Assembly: GCA_012517755.1 (NCBI GenBank)
Contig: JAAYUH010000195.1
Span: 1-6,027 of the forward strand
Direction: 5' to 3'
Origin: a bacterium
Lineage (GTDB): Bacteria; Caldisericota; Caldisericia; B22-G15
Length of the DNA stretch: 6,027 nucleotides
The translations under genes were made by a program, and so were the position numbers. The notes under the pieces were generated by a model. It saw only the letters and a program-made list of their open reading frames with translations. It did not search any database and had not been told where the DNA came from. Shown in pieces: positions 1 to 5,944 of the stretch. Position 1 is the first letter of the stretch; each line of letters starts with the position of its first letter.

Positions 1-1
1 A

Positions 2-307
2 ATTAATCTTTTTGTTCCAATATTAATTTTATTCTTCACTCTTGGATCAATATGGTTAACAAGATTACTCTTTTTTGTAACAATTGGAGGTTCTATTTAT
101 ACAATTATCTTTATTATAGTAAAACTTTTTGAAAAAACAGAATCTTTTATTTCTGATAAAACTTATTTCTGGTATGAATTGATTAGTAGTGAAGATATAT
201 TTGCATTGATTCTTCTTTCAATATCACTTTTATATTTTATTGGTTTCTCAATATACTCATTAAAAGGAAATTTTTCATCTATACTTGAAAGAGACTCTAT
301 ATATTAA
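2..307 (+). CDS. C-terminal part of an unidentified membrane protein (5' end outside window)
   Basis: An open frame runs in from the left edge and stops at TAA 305-307, giving 101 residues. The visible part starts with about 40 strongly hydrophobic residues (INLFVPILILFF, then an SIWLTRLLFF stretch, then IYTIIFIIV), enough for one or two membrane helices. A soluble loop of about 30 residues with charged and aromatic positions follows (KLFEKTESFISDKTYFWYE). A last helix (FALILLSISLLYFIGFSIY) leads to a short polar tail ending RDSIY. No family motif is recognisable. The gene ends 41 bases before the nitroreductase start on the same strand, with no obvious terminator between them, so the two may be co-transcribed. 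The membrane location is well supported; the function is unknown. Confidence 0.72.
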   Translation: MNLFVPILILFFTLGSIWLTRLLFFVTIGGSIYTIIFIIVKLFEKTESFISDKTYFWYELISSEDIFALILLSISLLYFIGFSIYSLKGNFSSILERDSIY

Positions 308-348
308 AATTATATTTATGATAACCAAAGTATATAGGAGGTTTATAA

Positions 349-933
349 ATGAATGATATCTTAGAAATAATCAAATCGAGAAGAAGCATCAGAAATTATA
401 AAAATGAAAAAATAAAAGATGAAGAGATTTTAAAAATTGTTGAAGCAGGAAGGTGGGCACCTTCTGCAAGCAACAACCAGCCATGGAGATTCATTATAGT
501 TCAAAATAAAGAATTAATAAAGAAAATTGGAGATGCATGTAAAATATTAACAATTAACTCTTTTGTTGAAAAAGCACCTCTTATCTTTATTATATACACT
601 GAAAAAAAACATAGATGGGTTGAATTAGATTGCGGTATATGTGCAGAAAATATGATGCTTGAAGCACACTCAATAGGAATAGGTAGCTGTTTTGTGGGGG
701 CATTTAAAGAAAATAGAATCAAAGAAATTATAAATTTGCCAGAAGATTTAAATGTTGTTGGATTAATAACATTTGGATATAAAGAAAATGAAAAAGAACC
801 AACACTTAGGTTGGATTTAAAAGATATTGTAAAATATGATTTCTATACAAAAGATAAGACAAAAATTATTTCAAATAAAAATATAAAATCTGGTTTTCTT
901 TCAATAATAAGTATATTTTTCAAAAAAAGATAA
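349..933 (+). CDS. Nitroreductase-family flavoprotein
   Basis: Predicted FMN-dependent NAD(P)H oxidoreductase of the nitroreductase fold, probably cytoplasmic and dimeric; the physiological substrate cannot be told from sequence. The N-terminus has the FMN-phosphate motif RRSIR (residues 11-15) and the PSASNNQPW motif (38-46). The central D-C-G-I-C-A-E-N-M-M-L-E-A helix (94-106) and GIGSCFVGAF (110-119) match the family's cofactor-binding and dimer core. VVGLITFGY (136-144) is the usual late strand before the C-terminal arm. The 194-residue length is typical. The start is fixed by AGGAGGT at 336-342, seven bases before the ATG. The last 14 residues (GFLSIISIFFKKR region) form a hydrophobic stretch with a basic end, which is odd for this soluble family and might be a membrane-associating tail. 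It may share a transcript with the upstream membrane protein gene. Family assignment is firm; specificity is unknown. Confidence 0.93.
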   Translation: MNDILEIIKSRRSIRNYKNEKIKDEEILKIVEAGRWAPSASNNQPWRFIIVQNKELIKKIGDACKILTINSFVEKAPLIFIIYTEKKHRWVELDCGICAENMMLEAHSIGIGSCFVGAFKENRIKEIINLPEDLNVVGLITFGYKENEKEPTLRLDLKDIVKYDFYTKDKTKIISNKNIKSGFLSIISIFFKKR

Positions 934-1013
934 ATATAAATTCAATAAAATTAATTTAAATTTCTTTATTTTAAAATTTATTTAAATCTTTTTAAGTAAT
1001 TTTTATATACCTC

Positions 1014-1041
1014 TTGACAAAATTAAAATATATGTTAATAT
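1014..1041 (+). promoter_or_regulatory. Sigma-70-type promoter with extended -10 for the small ORF/DUF2089/DUF4097 operon
   Basis: A perfect TTGACA (-35, 1014-1019) is followed after 16 bases by TAATAT (-10, 1036-1041). TGT sits immediately before the hexamer (1033-1035), which is an extended -10. Transcription would start near 1048, leaving an approximately 30-base leader that contains the AGGAGGT ribosome site at 1068-1074. This is the best promoter match in the window. Confidence 0.75.
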
Positions 1042-1047
1042 TATTAA
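1035..1047. promoter_or_regulatory. Possible operator: 13-bp inverted repeat over the -10 region
   Basis: TTAATA (1035-1040) and TATTAA (1042-1047) are perfect inverted copies around T1041, and they overlap the -10 hexamer and the expected start site. A dimeric regulator bound here would block the promoter; the operon's own DUF2089 protein is an obvious candidate. Short AT-only palindromes arise by chance in DNA this AT-rich, so the call is tentative. Confidence 0.25.
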
Positions 1048-1078
1048 AGTTAAGTTAAATTTTATTTAGGAGGTTTGA

Positions 1079-1255
1079 ATGAAAACATCGAAATTGGAAG
1101 AAAAGGATACTTTGGAGTTATTAAAAATTGAGAATTTAAAAGAAACGAGAATTATGAGAGAAATTGATATTGAAAGACTAAATAAATTCATTAATAATCC
1201 TATAATTAATGAAGGGAAAGGTAAATTATTATCGCCATTAAAAGTTTTTAAATAA
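1079..1255 (+). CDS. Small charged protein of unknown function, 58 aa, first gene of the DUF2089/DUF4097 operon
   Basis: An ATG-to-TAA frame of 58 codons begins MKTSKLEEKDTLELLKIENL and ends LLSPLKVFK. It is preceded by a full AGGAGGT (1068-1074) four bases before the ATG and by a strong promoter. The next gene starts only 11 bases after its stop, and that gene's AAGGAGG ribosome site (1255-1261) begins on the last base of the stop codon, so translational coupling is likely. The protein is hydrophilic with many Lys and Glu residues, is probably mostly helical over residues 5-40, and has no Cys, signal peptide or membrane segment. Codon use (AGA, AAA, GAA, TTA) matches the neighbours. No family is recognised. 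Position suggests a partner or modulator of the DUF2089 regulator, or a regulatory leader peptide; neither is shown by the sequence. Confidence 0.72.
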   Translation: MKTSKLEEKDTLELLKIENLKETRIMREIDIERLNKFINNPIINEGKGKLLSPLKVFK

Positions 1256-1266
1256 AGGAGGAAAAT

Positions 1267-1683
1267 ATGAAAAGATTACCATCAAGATGTCCATCATGTG
1301 GAGAGTTATTAAAAATAACTGAATTAACATGTGAAAAATGTAAAACAATTGTTAAAGGAACTTATCCTTTAAATAAATTTTTAACTTTAGATCCACAAGA
1401 AGAAGAATTTCTTCTTGTTTTTCTTCTCTCAAAAGGGAATCTAAAGGAGGTCCAAGAAAGGTTAGACATTTCTTATCCAACTGCAAAAAATAGACTTGAA
1501 GAACTCTTGGTATCATTGGGTTTAACAGAAACAAAAAAAGAGGATAAAGTAGAGGGTTTTTTTGAAGAAGATAATATTTCAAAAATAGAAGAAATCTTAG
1601 AAAAAATAGAAAAAGGTGAAATAACTGGTGAGGAAGCAATAGAAAAAATGAAGGAGGTTAAAAATGAAAGAGGAGATGATTAA
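1267..1683 (+). CDS. DUF2089 family zinc-ribbon/HTH protein, probable transcriptional regulator
   Basis: This 138-residue protein has the DUF2089 layout. Residues 8-25 form a zinc ribbon with two CxxC knuckles (C8-P-S-C11 and C22-E-K-C25). Residues of about 40-86 hold a predicted helix-turn-helix (LSKGNLKEVQERLD, then ISYPTAKNRLEELLVSLGL), of the kind where the region around Y70-R76 would be the recognition helix. After an acidic linker (90-104), residues 106-131 form an amphipathic helical hairpin (KIEEILEKIEKGEIT and onward). DUF2089 proteins are thought to be DNA-binding regulators, but a biochemical role is not established to my knowledge. The start is fixed by AAGGAGG at 1255-1261. The 3' end overlaps the next gene by 20 bases, so the two products are probably coupled. 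The C-terminal hairpin resembles the N-terminus of that next protein. Confidence 0.88.
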   Translation: MKRLPSRCPSCGELLKITELTCEKCKTIVKGTYPLNKFLTLDPQEEEFLLVFLLSKGNLKEVQERLDISYPTAKNRLEELLVSLGLTETKKEDKVEGFFEEDNISKIEEILEKIEKGEITGEEAIEKMKEVKNERGDD

Positions 1684-2575
1684 AAAAATAGAAAAACTTT
1701 TTTCTGATGGAAAAATTACAGAAGATGTAAAAGAGAAACTTTTGAAAGAAATTGAAGATATTGATGAAAAAAAGTATGAAGAGAAATTTAAAAAATCTTT
1801 TAAAAATATTGAGATAGAATTTGTCTCTGAGGATTTAGAAATAGAAGGAAGAGATGATATAAATGATATCATTTTTGAAAAGGGAAGAGAAGGGTTAGAT
1901 ATAGAGGAAAACAATGATAAATTAATAATTAAATCAAAAAATAAAGGAGTACATATAAACGTTTTTGGAATTAAATTAGGAGATGGAAATTTTATTGAAA
2001 AAGCAAAAATTATTATACCAATTAAGAATAATTTAATTATTGATAATATATCTGGAAATATAGAAATAAGAAATATTAATGGCAATTTAAAACTTAAAAC
2101 AGTTAGCGGAGATATTAAAATTGAGAACATCAATGGCGATGTCGATTGTTATACAATAAGTGGTGATATAAAAATAGATAATATAAAAGGAGATTTTAAT
2201 GTCGTCTCTAAATCAGGAGATATTAACATTAGAAATATTGAAAAAGAAGGGGTTATAAAAACATATTCAGGTGATATAGAAATTAAATATGGAAATTTCA
2301 ACAAATTATTATCATCAACTTTTAGTGGTGATCAAAAATTAGACAATATAGATATAAATGAATCGATGGAAATCAAAACAATGTCAGGAGATATAGATTT
2401 GGGTTTATTAACAAAGGATATCAAGATTACAATTGAAACTAAATCTGGTGAAGGTTCAATCAATTATGAAGGTAAATTGACCAGTATAAATAAAGGAGAG
2501 ATTTCTTTTGGAGGAGGCGACAAAATTCTTTTTGTAAAAACTTTAAGTGGTGATATAAATATAGATATAGATTAG
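1664..2575 (+). CDS. DUF4097 family beta-repeat protein with SHOCT/YvlB-like N-terminal helices
   Basis: This 303-residue protein has a charged helical N-terminus (residues 1-47, with KIEKLFSDGKITEDVKEKLLKE at its core). A bridging beta region (about 48-122) follows, then a repeat domain from about 124 to the end. The repeats are built on S-G-[DNE] turns at residues 130, 148, 166, 184, 202, 221, 241, 261 and 295. The first five are spaced exactly 18 residues apart, as expected for a beta-solenoid. No signal peptide or membrane helix is visible, so it appears cytoplasmic. Related proteins (B. subtilis YvlB, enterococcal LiaX) belong to envelope-stress systems; that role here is inferred. AAGGAGGT at 1651-1658 lies five bases before ATG 1664. 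The in-frame ATG at 1676 has no suitable spacing. The 20-base overlap with the DUF2089 gene and the shared operon suggest a regulator-effector pair. Confidence 0.88.
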   Translation: MKEEMIKKIEKLFSDGKITEDVKEKLLKEIEDIDEKKYEEKFKKSFKNIEIEFVSEDLEIEGRDDINDIIFEKGREGLDIEENNDKLIIKSKNKGVHINVFGIKLGDGNFIEKAKIIIPIKNNLIIDNISGNIEIRNINGNLKLKTVSGDIKIENINGDVDCYTISGDIKIDNIKGDFNVVSKSGDINIRNIEKEGVIKTYSGDIEIKYGNFNKLLSSTFSGDQKLDNIDINESMEIKTMSGDIDLGLLTKDIKITIETKSGEGSINYEGKLTSINKGEISFGGGDKILFVKTLSGDINIDID

Positions 2576-4182
2576 TCGATATGTTTTAATTTTTTCGAAA
2601 TATAAAGTAGATTGTCAACATATTTTAATACATTGAAAAAGAGAAAATCATCATCATAAGAATTTTCAGGATTTTTATTAGTTATATCTATATAAAAATC
2701 TTCAAAACTTAAATAACCATAAGATAGATTTATTTTATAATTTTTTGAGAAATTATTAAATTCTTCTTTGAATTGTGAATTTATTCTATTCATAACTATT
2801 TCTACATCATTTGGTGGAAAATCTGGTAAGATTATTATAAACTCATCACCTCCGTATCTAAATAAATAATCAACTTTTCTAATATTTTTCTCAAGAATTT
2901 TACCAACTTTTATGAGAAGTTGGTCACCTTCAAGATGTCCTAAGTTGTCATTTATCATTTTAAAATTATCAATATCAATCATAATTAGTTGAAAATTAAT
3001 TTTTTTTCTTAGGAAAATATTTATTTGATATTTCAATATTTCTTCGAGTTTTCTTCTGTTAAATAGAGATGTTAAATAATCTTTTACAGATATATCTTCC
3101 AATCTCCTGTTTAATTCATTAATCTCATTGAATAGATGATCCTTTTCAGTGATTGTTGAAACAATTTTAGATAATATTTCAATATTTGTAACATCTGATT
3201 CAGAAAAATTATTTGGTTTTTTTGAATCAACATTTAAAATAGCGATAACTTCGTCTTTATAAATAATCGGAGATCCAATATAAGATCTTACATTTTCTAT
3301 TTTAATCCAATAAGAAAGTTTATAAACATCGTCAACTTTCATAACACTCTTTTTTTCTCTAATATTCTCTAAATTTACAGGTTTTGTTAAATTCATTTTC
3401 TCTTCAATATCTTTTATAACATTATCATCAAAATTTTCCCATGCAACAAATTTATATTTACCATCTCTGTACTCAATTATCGAAGATGAATCAGCTAACA
3501 CAATTTCTTTTGCTATTTTAGCAATGCTTTTTAAAAAATTTTCTCTATCACCTATATATGATGTTAAAAGAAGCGAGCCTTCTCTTAAAAGTTTAAGGAT
3601 TTTTCTTTCATTATTTAAATCTTTGATTACTTTATTTGCATATAACGAAAAAATCAACAAGAATAGTCCAACAAAAAAACCTCTTTGATAAAAAATTGAA
3701 TAATTTATATTATAAACTTCTGATGTTAAACAGTTAACATAGGGTATAATTTTATAATATTGACCTAAAATTAATATTAAGTAGGATACATAAGAAATAG
3801 CTGAGATTAAATACGGATAATTAGGGAATCTAAAAGCACTAATATTAAATATAATTAAAAAATAAGAAACAAAAAAATAACTTGTAATACCGCCTGTATA
3901 ATAAATAACAAAAGTTGCTATGATAATTTCAATTAAACTAATAGATAAAAGAAAAAATATTACTTTTTCTTCTTTAATTTTATTAAACAAATAGTGAGTG
4001 AGAATAATAAATAGAAGGTAAAATAATGAAATATATAGAAATGGAGTTAAAGGATATTTTGCAAATTTAAAAATTAGAGAGAACAGATATAATAAAATTC
4101 CAAATGTGGGTAATAAAATTTTTAATCTAAATATGTTATTTTCAGTTAATTTTAAATCTTCATAAGTTATAAGTTCATTCAT
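2572..4182 (-). CDS. Membrane-anchored GAF-GGDEF diguanylate cyclase
   Basis: Predicted synthase of cyclic di-GMP from two GTP. The 536 residues hold about six hydrophobic helices (about 20-40, 45-66, 73-95, 98-118, 122-143, 163-183), a charged linker (185-205), a GAF-like sensor domain (about 207-345), a short coiled connector (345-362) and a GGDEF domain (about 363-533). The catalytic loop is RYGGDEF with GGDEF at 444-448. The metal and substrate segment D403-I-D405-N-F-K, N411-D412, G415-H416 and G419-D420 is intact. An RxxD inhibitory site (R435-K-V-D438) lies at the normal distance, so product inhibition is likely. The end of the domain departs from the usual 'AD-x-ALY-xAK' consensus (VDNLLYISKKLK) and carries an acidic insert at about 500-514. 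There is no Shine-Dalgarno sequence before the only plausible start; TATAAT lies 8 bases upstream. The stop overlaps the DUF4097 stop by 4 bases. The membrane part has no recognisable ligand motif. Confidence 0.93.
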   Translation of the reverse strand: MNELITYEDLKLTENNIFRLKILLPTFGILLYLFSLIFKFAKYPLTPFLYISLFYLLFIILTHYLFNKIKEEKVIFFLLSISLIEIIIATFVIYYTGGITSYFFVSYFLIIFNISAFRFPNYPYLISAISYVSYLILILGQYYKIIPYVNCLTSEVYNINYSIFYQRGFFVGLFLLIFSLYANKVIKDLNNERKILKLLREGSLLLTSYIGDRENFLKSIAKIAKEIVLADSSSIIEYRDGKYKFVAWENFDDNVIKDIEEKMNLTKPVNLENIREKKSVMKVDDVYKLSYWIKIENVRSYIGSPIIYKDEVIAILNVDSKKPNNFSESDVTNIEILSKIVSTITEKDHLFNEINELNRRLEDISVKDYLTSLFNRRKLEEILKYQINIFLRKKINFQLIMIDIDNFKMINDNLGHLEGDQLLIKVGKILEKNIRKVDYLFRYGGDEFIIILPDFPPNDVEIVMNRINSQFKEEFNNFSKNYKINLSYGYLSFEDFYIDITNKNPENSYDDDFLFFNVLKYVDNLLYISKKLKHID

Positions 4183-4230
4183 ATTTATAAATTATATTAT
4201 AAAATAAAAGAAAAGGATTGAGGAGAAAAA
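4183..4230. promoter_or_regulatory. 48-bp divergent promoter region between the cyclase and the S58 peptidase
   Basis: Both divergent genes must be transcribed from within or next to this short gap. On the minus strand, two overlapping TATAAT hexamers occur (4191-4196 and 4196-4201). The nearer one is 8 bases before the cyclase ATG, and no convincing -35 lies upstream. On the plus strand, TATATT/TATAAA (4193-4203) could be a -10 for the peptidase, and GAGGAG (4220-4225) is its ribosome site, five bases before ATG 4231. A 10-bp perfect palindrome (ATTTATAAAT, 4183-4192) abuts the cyclase start. A shared divergent control region is inferred; exact start sites are uncertain. Confidence 0.5.
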
Positions 4231-5196
4231 ATGAAAAATGTATTTTTTGGACATTTTGAAGATTTAGATGCAATAACAGGGGTTTCAGTTATAATTTTTC
4301 CAGAAGGTGTAGTTGCAAGTTGTGATACCCGAGGTTCAGCGCCAGGAACAAGAGAAACAGCACTTCTTGAACCTACAAAAATGGTGAGAAAAATTTATGG
4401 AATATCTCTTGCAGGAGGAAGTGCCTTCGGTCTTTCTGCTGCATCAGGTGTTATGAAATACTTAAAAGAAAAAAATATTGGCTTAGAAACAGGTTTTGGA
4501 AAAGTACCAATTGTTCCTTCTGCTATAATTTTTGATCTTGGGATTGGAAAAAATGATATTTTTCCTGATGAAGAGATGGGATATAAAGCTTGTTTAAATT
4601 TAAGAGAAGAGCCCTATATAGGTTCTATCGGGGCAGGAACAGGGGCAACTGTTGGAAAAATTATGGGTATGAACAATGCAACAAAAAGTGGAGCAGGTTT
4701 TTATTCTGAAAAGATCCATGGAATAGAAATTTCTGCATTCACAGTTGTTAATGCCTTTGGAGATGTTTATGAAAATGGAAAAATAATTGCTGGAGCAAGA
4801 AAAATAATAGGTAAAGGATTTCTTAACACAGAGGAGTATTTAAAAACTTTCATTGGAAAGTTAACAATGAACAAAATAGAAAATACAACTCTTGTAGTAG
4901 TAATAACTGATGCAAAAATAGATAAAGAAGAGGCAAAAAAAATAAGTGAAATGGCTCATGATGGAATCGCAAGAGCAATCAAACCTGTTCATACTATGCT
5001 TGATGGAGATATAGTTTTTACTGTTAGTACTTGTACTGGAAAAGAAATTGATATAACAACACTTGGAACATATGCAGCAAAGGTAACAGAAAAATCTATA
5101 ATACAAGCTGTTAAAGTATCGAAGAGTTTAGGTAAAATTTTGTCTTATGAGGATTTAAAGAGTTCTACCCGAGAAGAAAATCAAGAATCATCATAA
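4231..5196 (+). CDS. P1 family (S58, DmpA-like) aminopeptidase/esterase
   Basis: Predicted cytoplasmic N-terminal-nucleophile hydrolase of peptidase family S58 (DmpA-type L-aminopeptidase/D-esterase), acting on small peptides, amides or esters. Family signatures are clear: C31-D-T-R-G-S-A-P-G-T-R-E-T (31-43), YGISLAGGSAFGLSAASGV (56-74), GSIGAGTGATVGKI (131-144), VVNAFGDV (172-179), the NTTLVVVITDA block (218-228) and MAHDGIARAIKPVHTMLDGD (241-260). These enzymes mature by self-cleavage just before the nucleophile. By comparison with the family, the cut should fall between N218 and T219, giving two chains of about 218 and 103 residues with T219 as nucleophile. The 321-residue length is normal. 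GAGGAG at 4220-4225 supports the start. No signal peptide is seen. The 3' end overlaps the convergent ZIP gene by 32 bases, so the last residues (SSTREENQESS) are encoded opposite the ZIP C-terminus. Substrate is unknown. Confidence 0.92.
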   Translation: MKNVFFGHFEDLDAITGVSVIIFPEGVVASCDTRGSAPGTRETALLEPTKMVRKIYGISLAGGSAFGLSAASGVMKYLKEKNIGLETGFGKVPIVPSAIIFDLGIGKNDIFPDEEMGYKACLNLREEPYIGSIGAGTGATVGKIMGMNNATKSGAGFYSEKIHGIEISAFTVVNAFGDVYENGKIIAGARKIIGKGFLNTEEYLKTFIGKLTMNKIENTTLVVVITDAKIDKEEAKKISEMAHDGIARAIKPVHTMLDGDIVFTVSTCTGKEIDITTLGTYAAKVTEKSIIQAVKVSKSLGKILSYEDLKSSTREENQESS

Positions 5197-5905
5197 TAAT
5201 AAATCCAATGATTATAGAAAATGTTGCTTCTTTTTCATAACCTCTTTTATGACTTTCTGGAATTATTTCATCTGAAATTACATAAAGCATTGCTCCGCCC
5301 GCAAAAGAAAGCGCAAATGGTAAAATCTTTATTAAAACTTTAACAAGTAAAAAACCTAATAAAGCCATAATTGGCTCAAAAATTCCAGTTATAAAAGAGA
5401 TTAGCAAAGCCTTTCCTCTTGAATATCCCTCTCCAACTAATGGTAAAGCAACTGCTAAACCTTCTGGTATATTTTGAAGACCAATTGCTATTGCAATTAT
5501 TAAACCAGATTTAAAATCAGAGGAACCAAAGCCAACTCCAACAGCAAGGCCTTCTGGTAAATTGTGTAATGTAATAGCATAAATGAACAGCCAAATTTTT
5601 TTTAATCTTGATGAAGGACCCTCTTCTCCTTTTATAAAATGGGTATGTGGTGTAATTTTATCAAGAAATGATAAAAATAGCGCACCAGTTAATAAACCAA
5701 TAGTTGTAATAATAACTCCGCCACTCTCAAGAGAAGGAAGAAGTAAACTAAAAAAGGTTGCAGCAAGCATAACACCAGCTGCAAATCCAAGAAGAGCATC
5801 AACATATTTAAATGGGACATCCCTTTTTAAAAAAAGAACGGGTAAGGCACCAACGCCTGTTAAAATACCAGGTATAATAAGTCCAAATAGAATAGATAAA
5901 TTCAT
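5165..5905 (-). CDS. ZIP family divalent metal transporter (GufA-like)
   Basis: Predicted inner-membrane transporter for Zn2+ or related divalent metals. The 246 residues form about eight helices with the ZIP signatures: ITLHNLPEGLAVGVGFG in helix 4 (H114, N115, P117, E118) and IGLQNIPEGLAVALPL in helix 5 (Q144, N145, P147, E148), the expected binuclear metal site. Additional likely ligands or conserved positions are E177 (IFEPIMA) and the SDEIIPESH motif (211-219) in the later helices. The loop between helices 3 and 4 (about 82-104) is short with an H87-T-H89 pair, a possible metal-sensing or capture site. Length fits the compact GufA-type bacterial members. There is no Shine-Dalgarno sequence; TATAAT ends 8 bases before the ATG, which argues for a leaderless mRNA. 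It is convergent with, and overlaps by 32 bases, the S58 peptidase gene. The metal specificity is not evident. Confidence 0.94.
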   Translation of the reverse strand: MNLSILFGLIIPGILTGVGALPVLFLKRDVPFKYVDALLGFAAGVMLAATFFSLLLPSLESGGVIITTIGLLTGALFLSFLDKITPHTHFIKGEEGPSSRLKKIWLFIYAITLHNLPEGLAVGVGFGSSDFKSGLIIAIAIGLQNIPEGLAVALPLVGEGYSRGKALLISFITGIFEPIMALLGFLLVKVLIKILPFALSFAGGAMLYVISDEIIPESHKRGYEKEATFSIIIGFIIMMILDFLLG

Positions 5906-5913
5906 TAAGATAA

Positions 5914-5943
5914 ATTATATCAAAATCTATAAGAATCTTTCAA
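5914..5943 (-). promoter_or_regulatory. Promoter of the ZIP gene, predicting a leaderless transcript
   Basis: Read on the minus strand, TTGAAA (-35, 5938-5943) and a perfect TATAAT (-10, 5914-5919) are separated by 18 bases. Eight bases (5906-5913) then separate the -10 from the ATG, so transcription should start at or within one or two bases of the start codon, leaving no room for a ribosome-binding site. None is seen within 30 bases upstream. Confidence 0.68.
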
Positions 5944-5944
5944 A

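Noticed and set aside
285..322. Promoter for the nitroreductase gene (TTGAAA at 285-290 with TATATT or TATGAT downstream)
   Set aside because: Spacing to either -10 candidate is 20 bases or more, outside the usual 16-18, so it is not called. Read-through from the upstream gene is equally likely.
957..980. TAAATTT ... AAATTTA hairpin as a terminator for the nitroreductase gene
   Set aside because: The stem is entirely A/T with a 10-base loop and lies in very AT-rich DNA, where such pairs are expected by chance. There is no clean T-run directly after it.
1597..2133. 178-codon minus-strand open frame opposite the DUF2089/DUF4097 junction
   Set aside because: Its composition (Phe, Ser, Ile, Leu runs) is the mirror of Lys/Glu/Asp-rich coding on the plus strand. 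It has no ribosome site or family motif and lies inside two well-supported genes.
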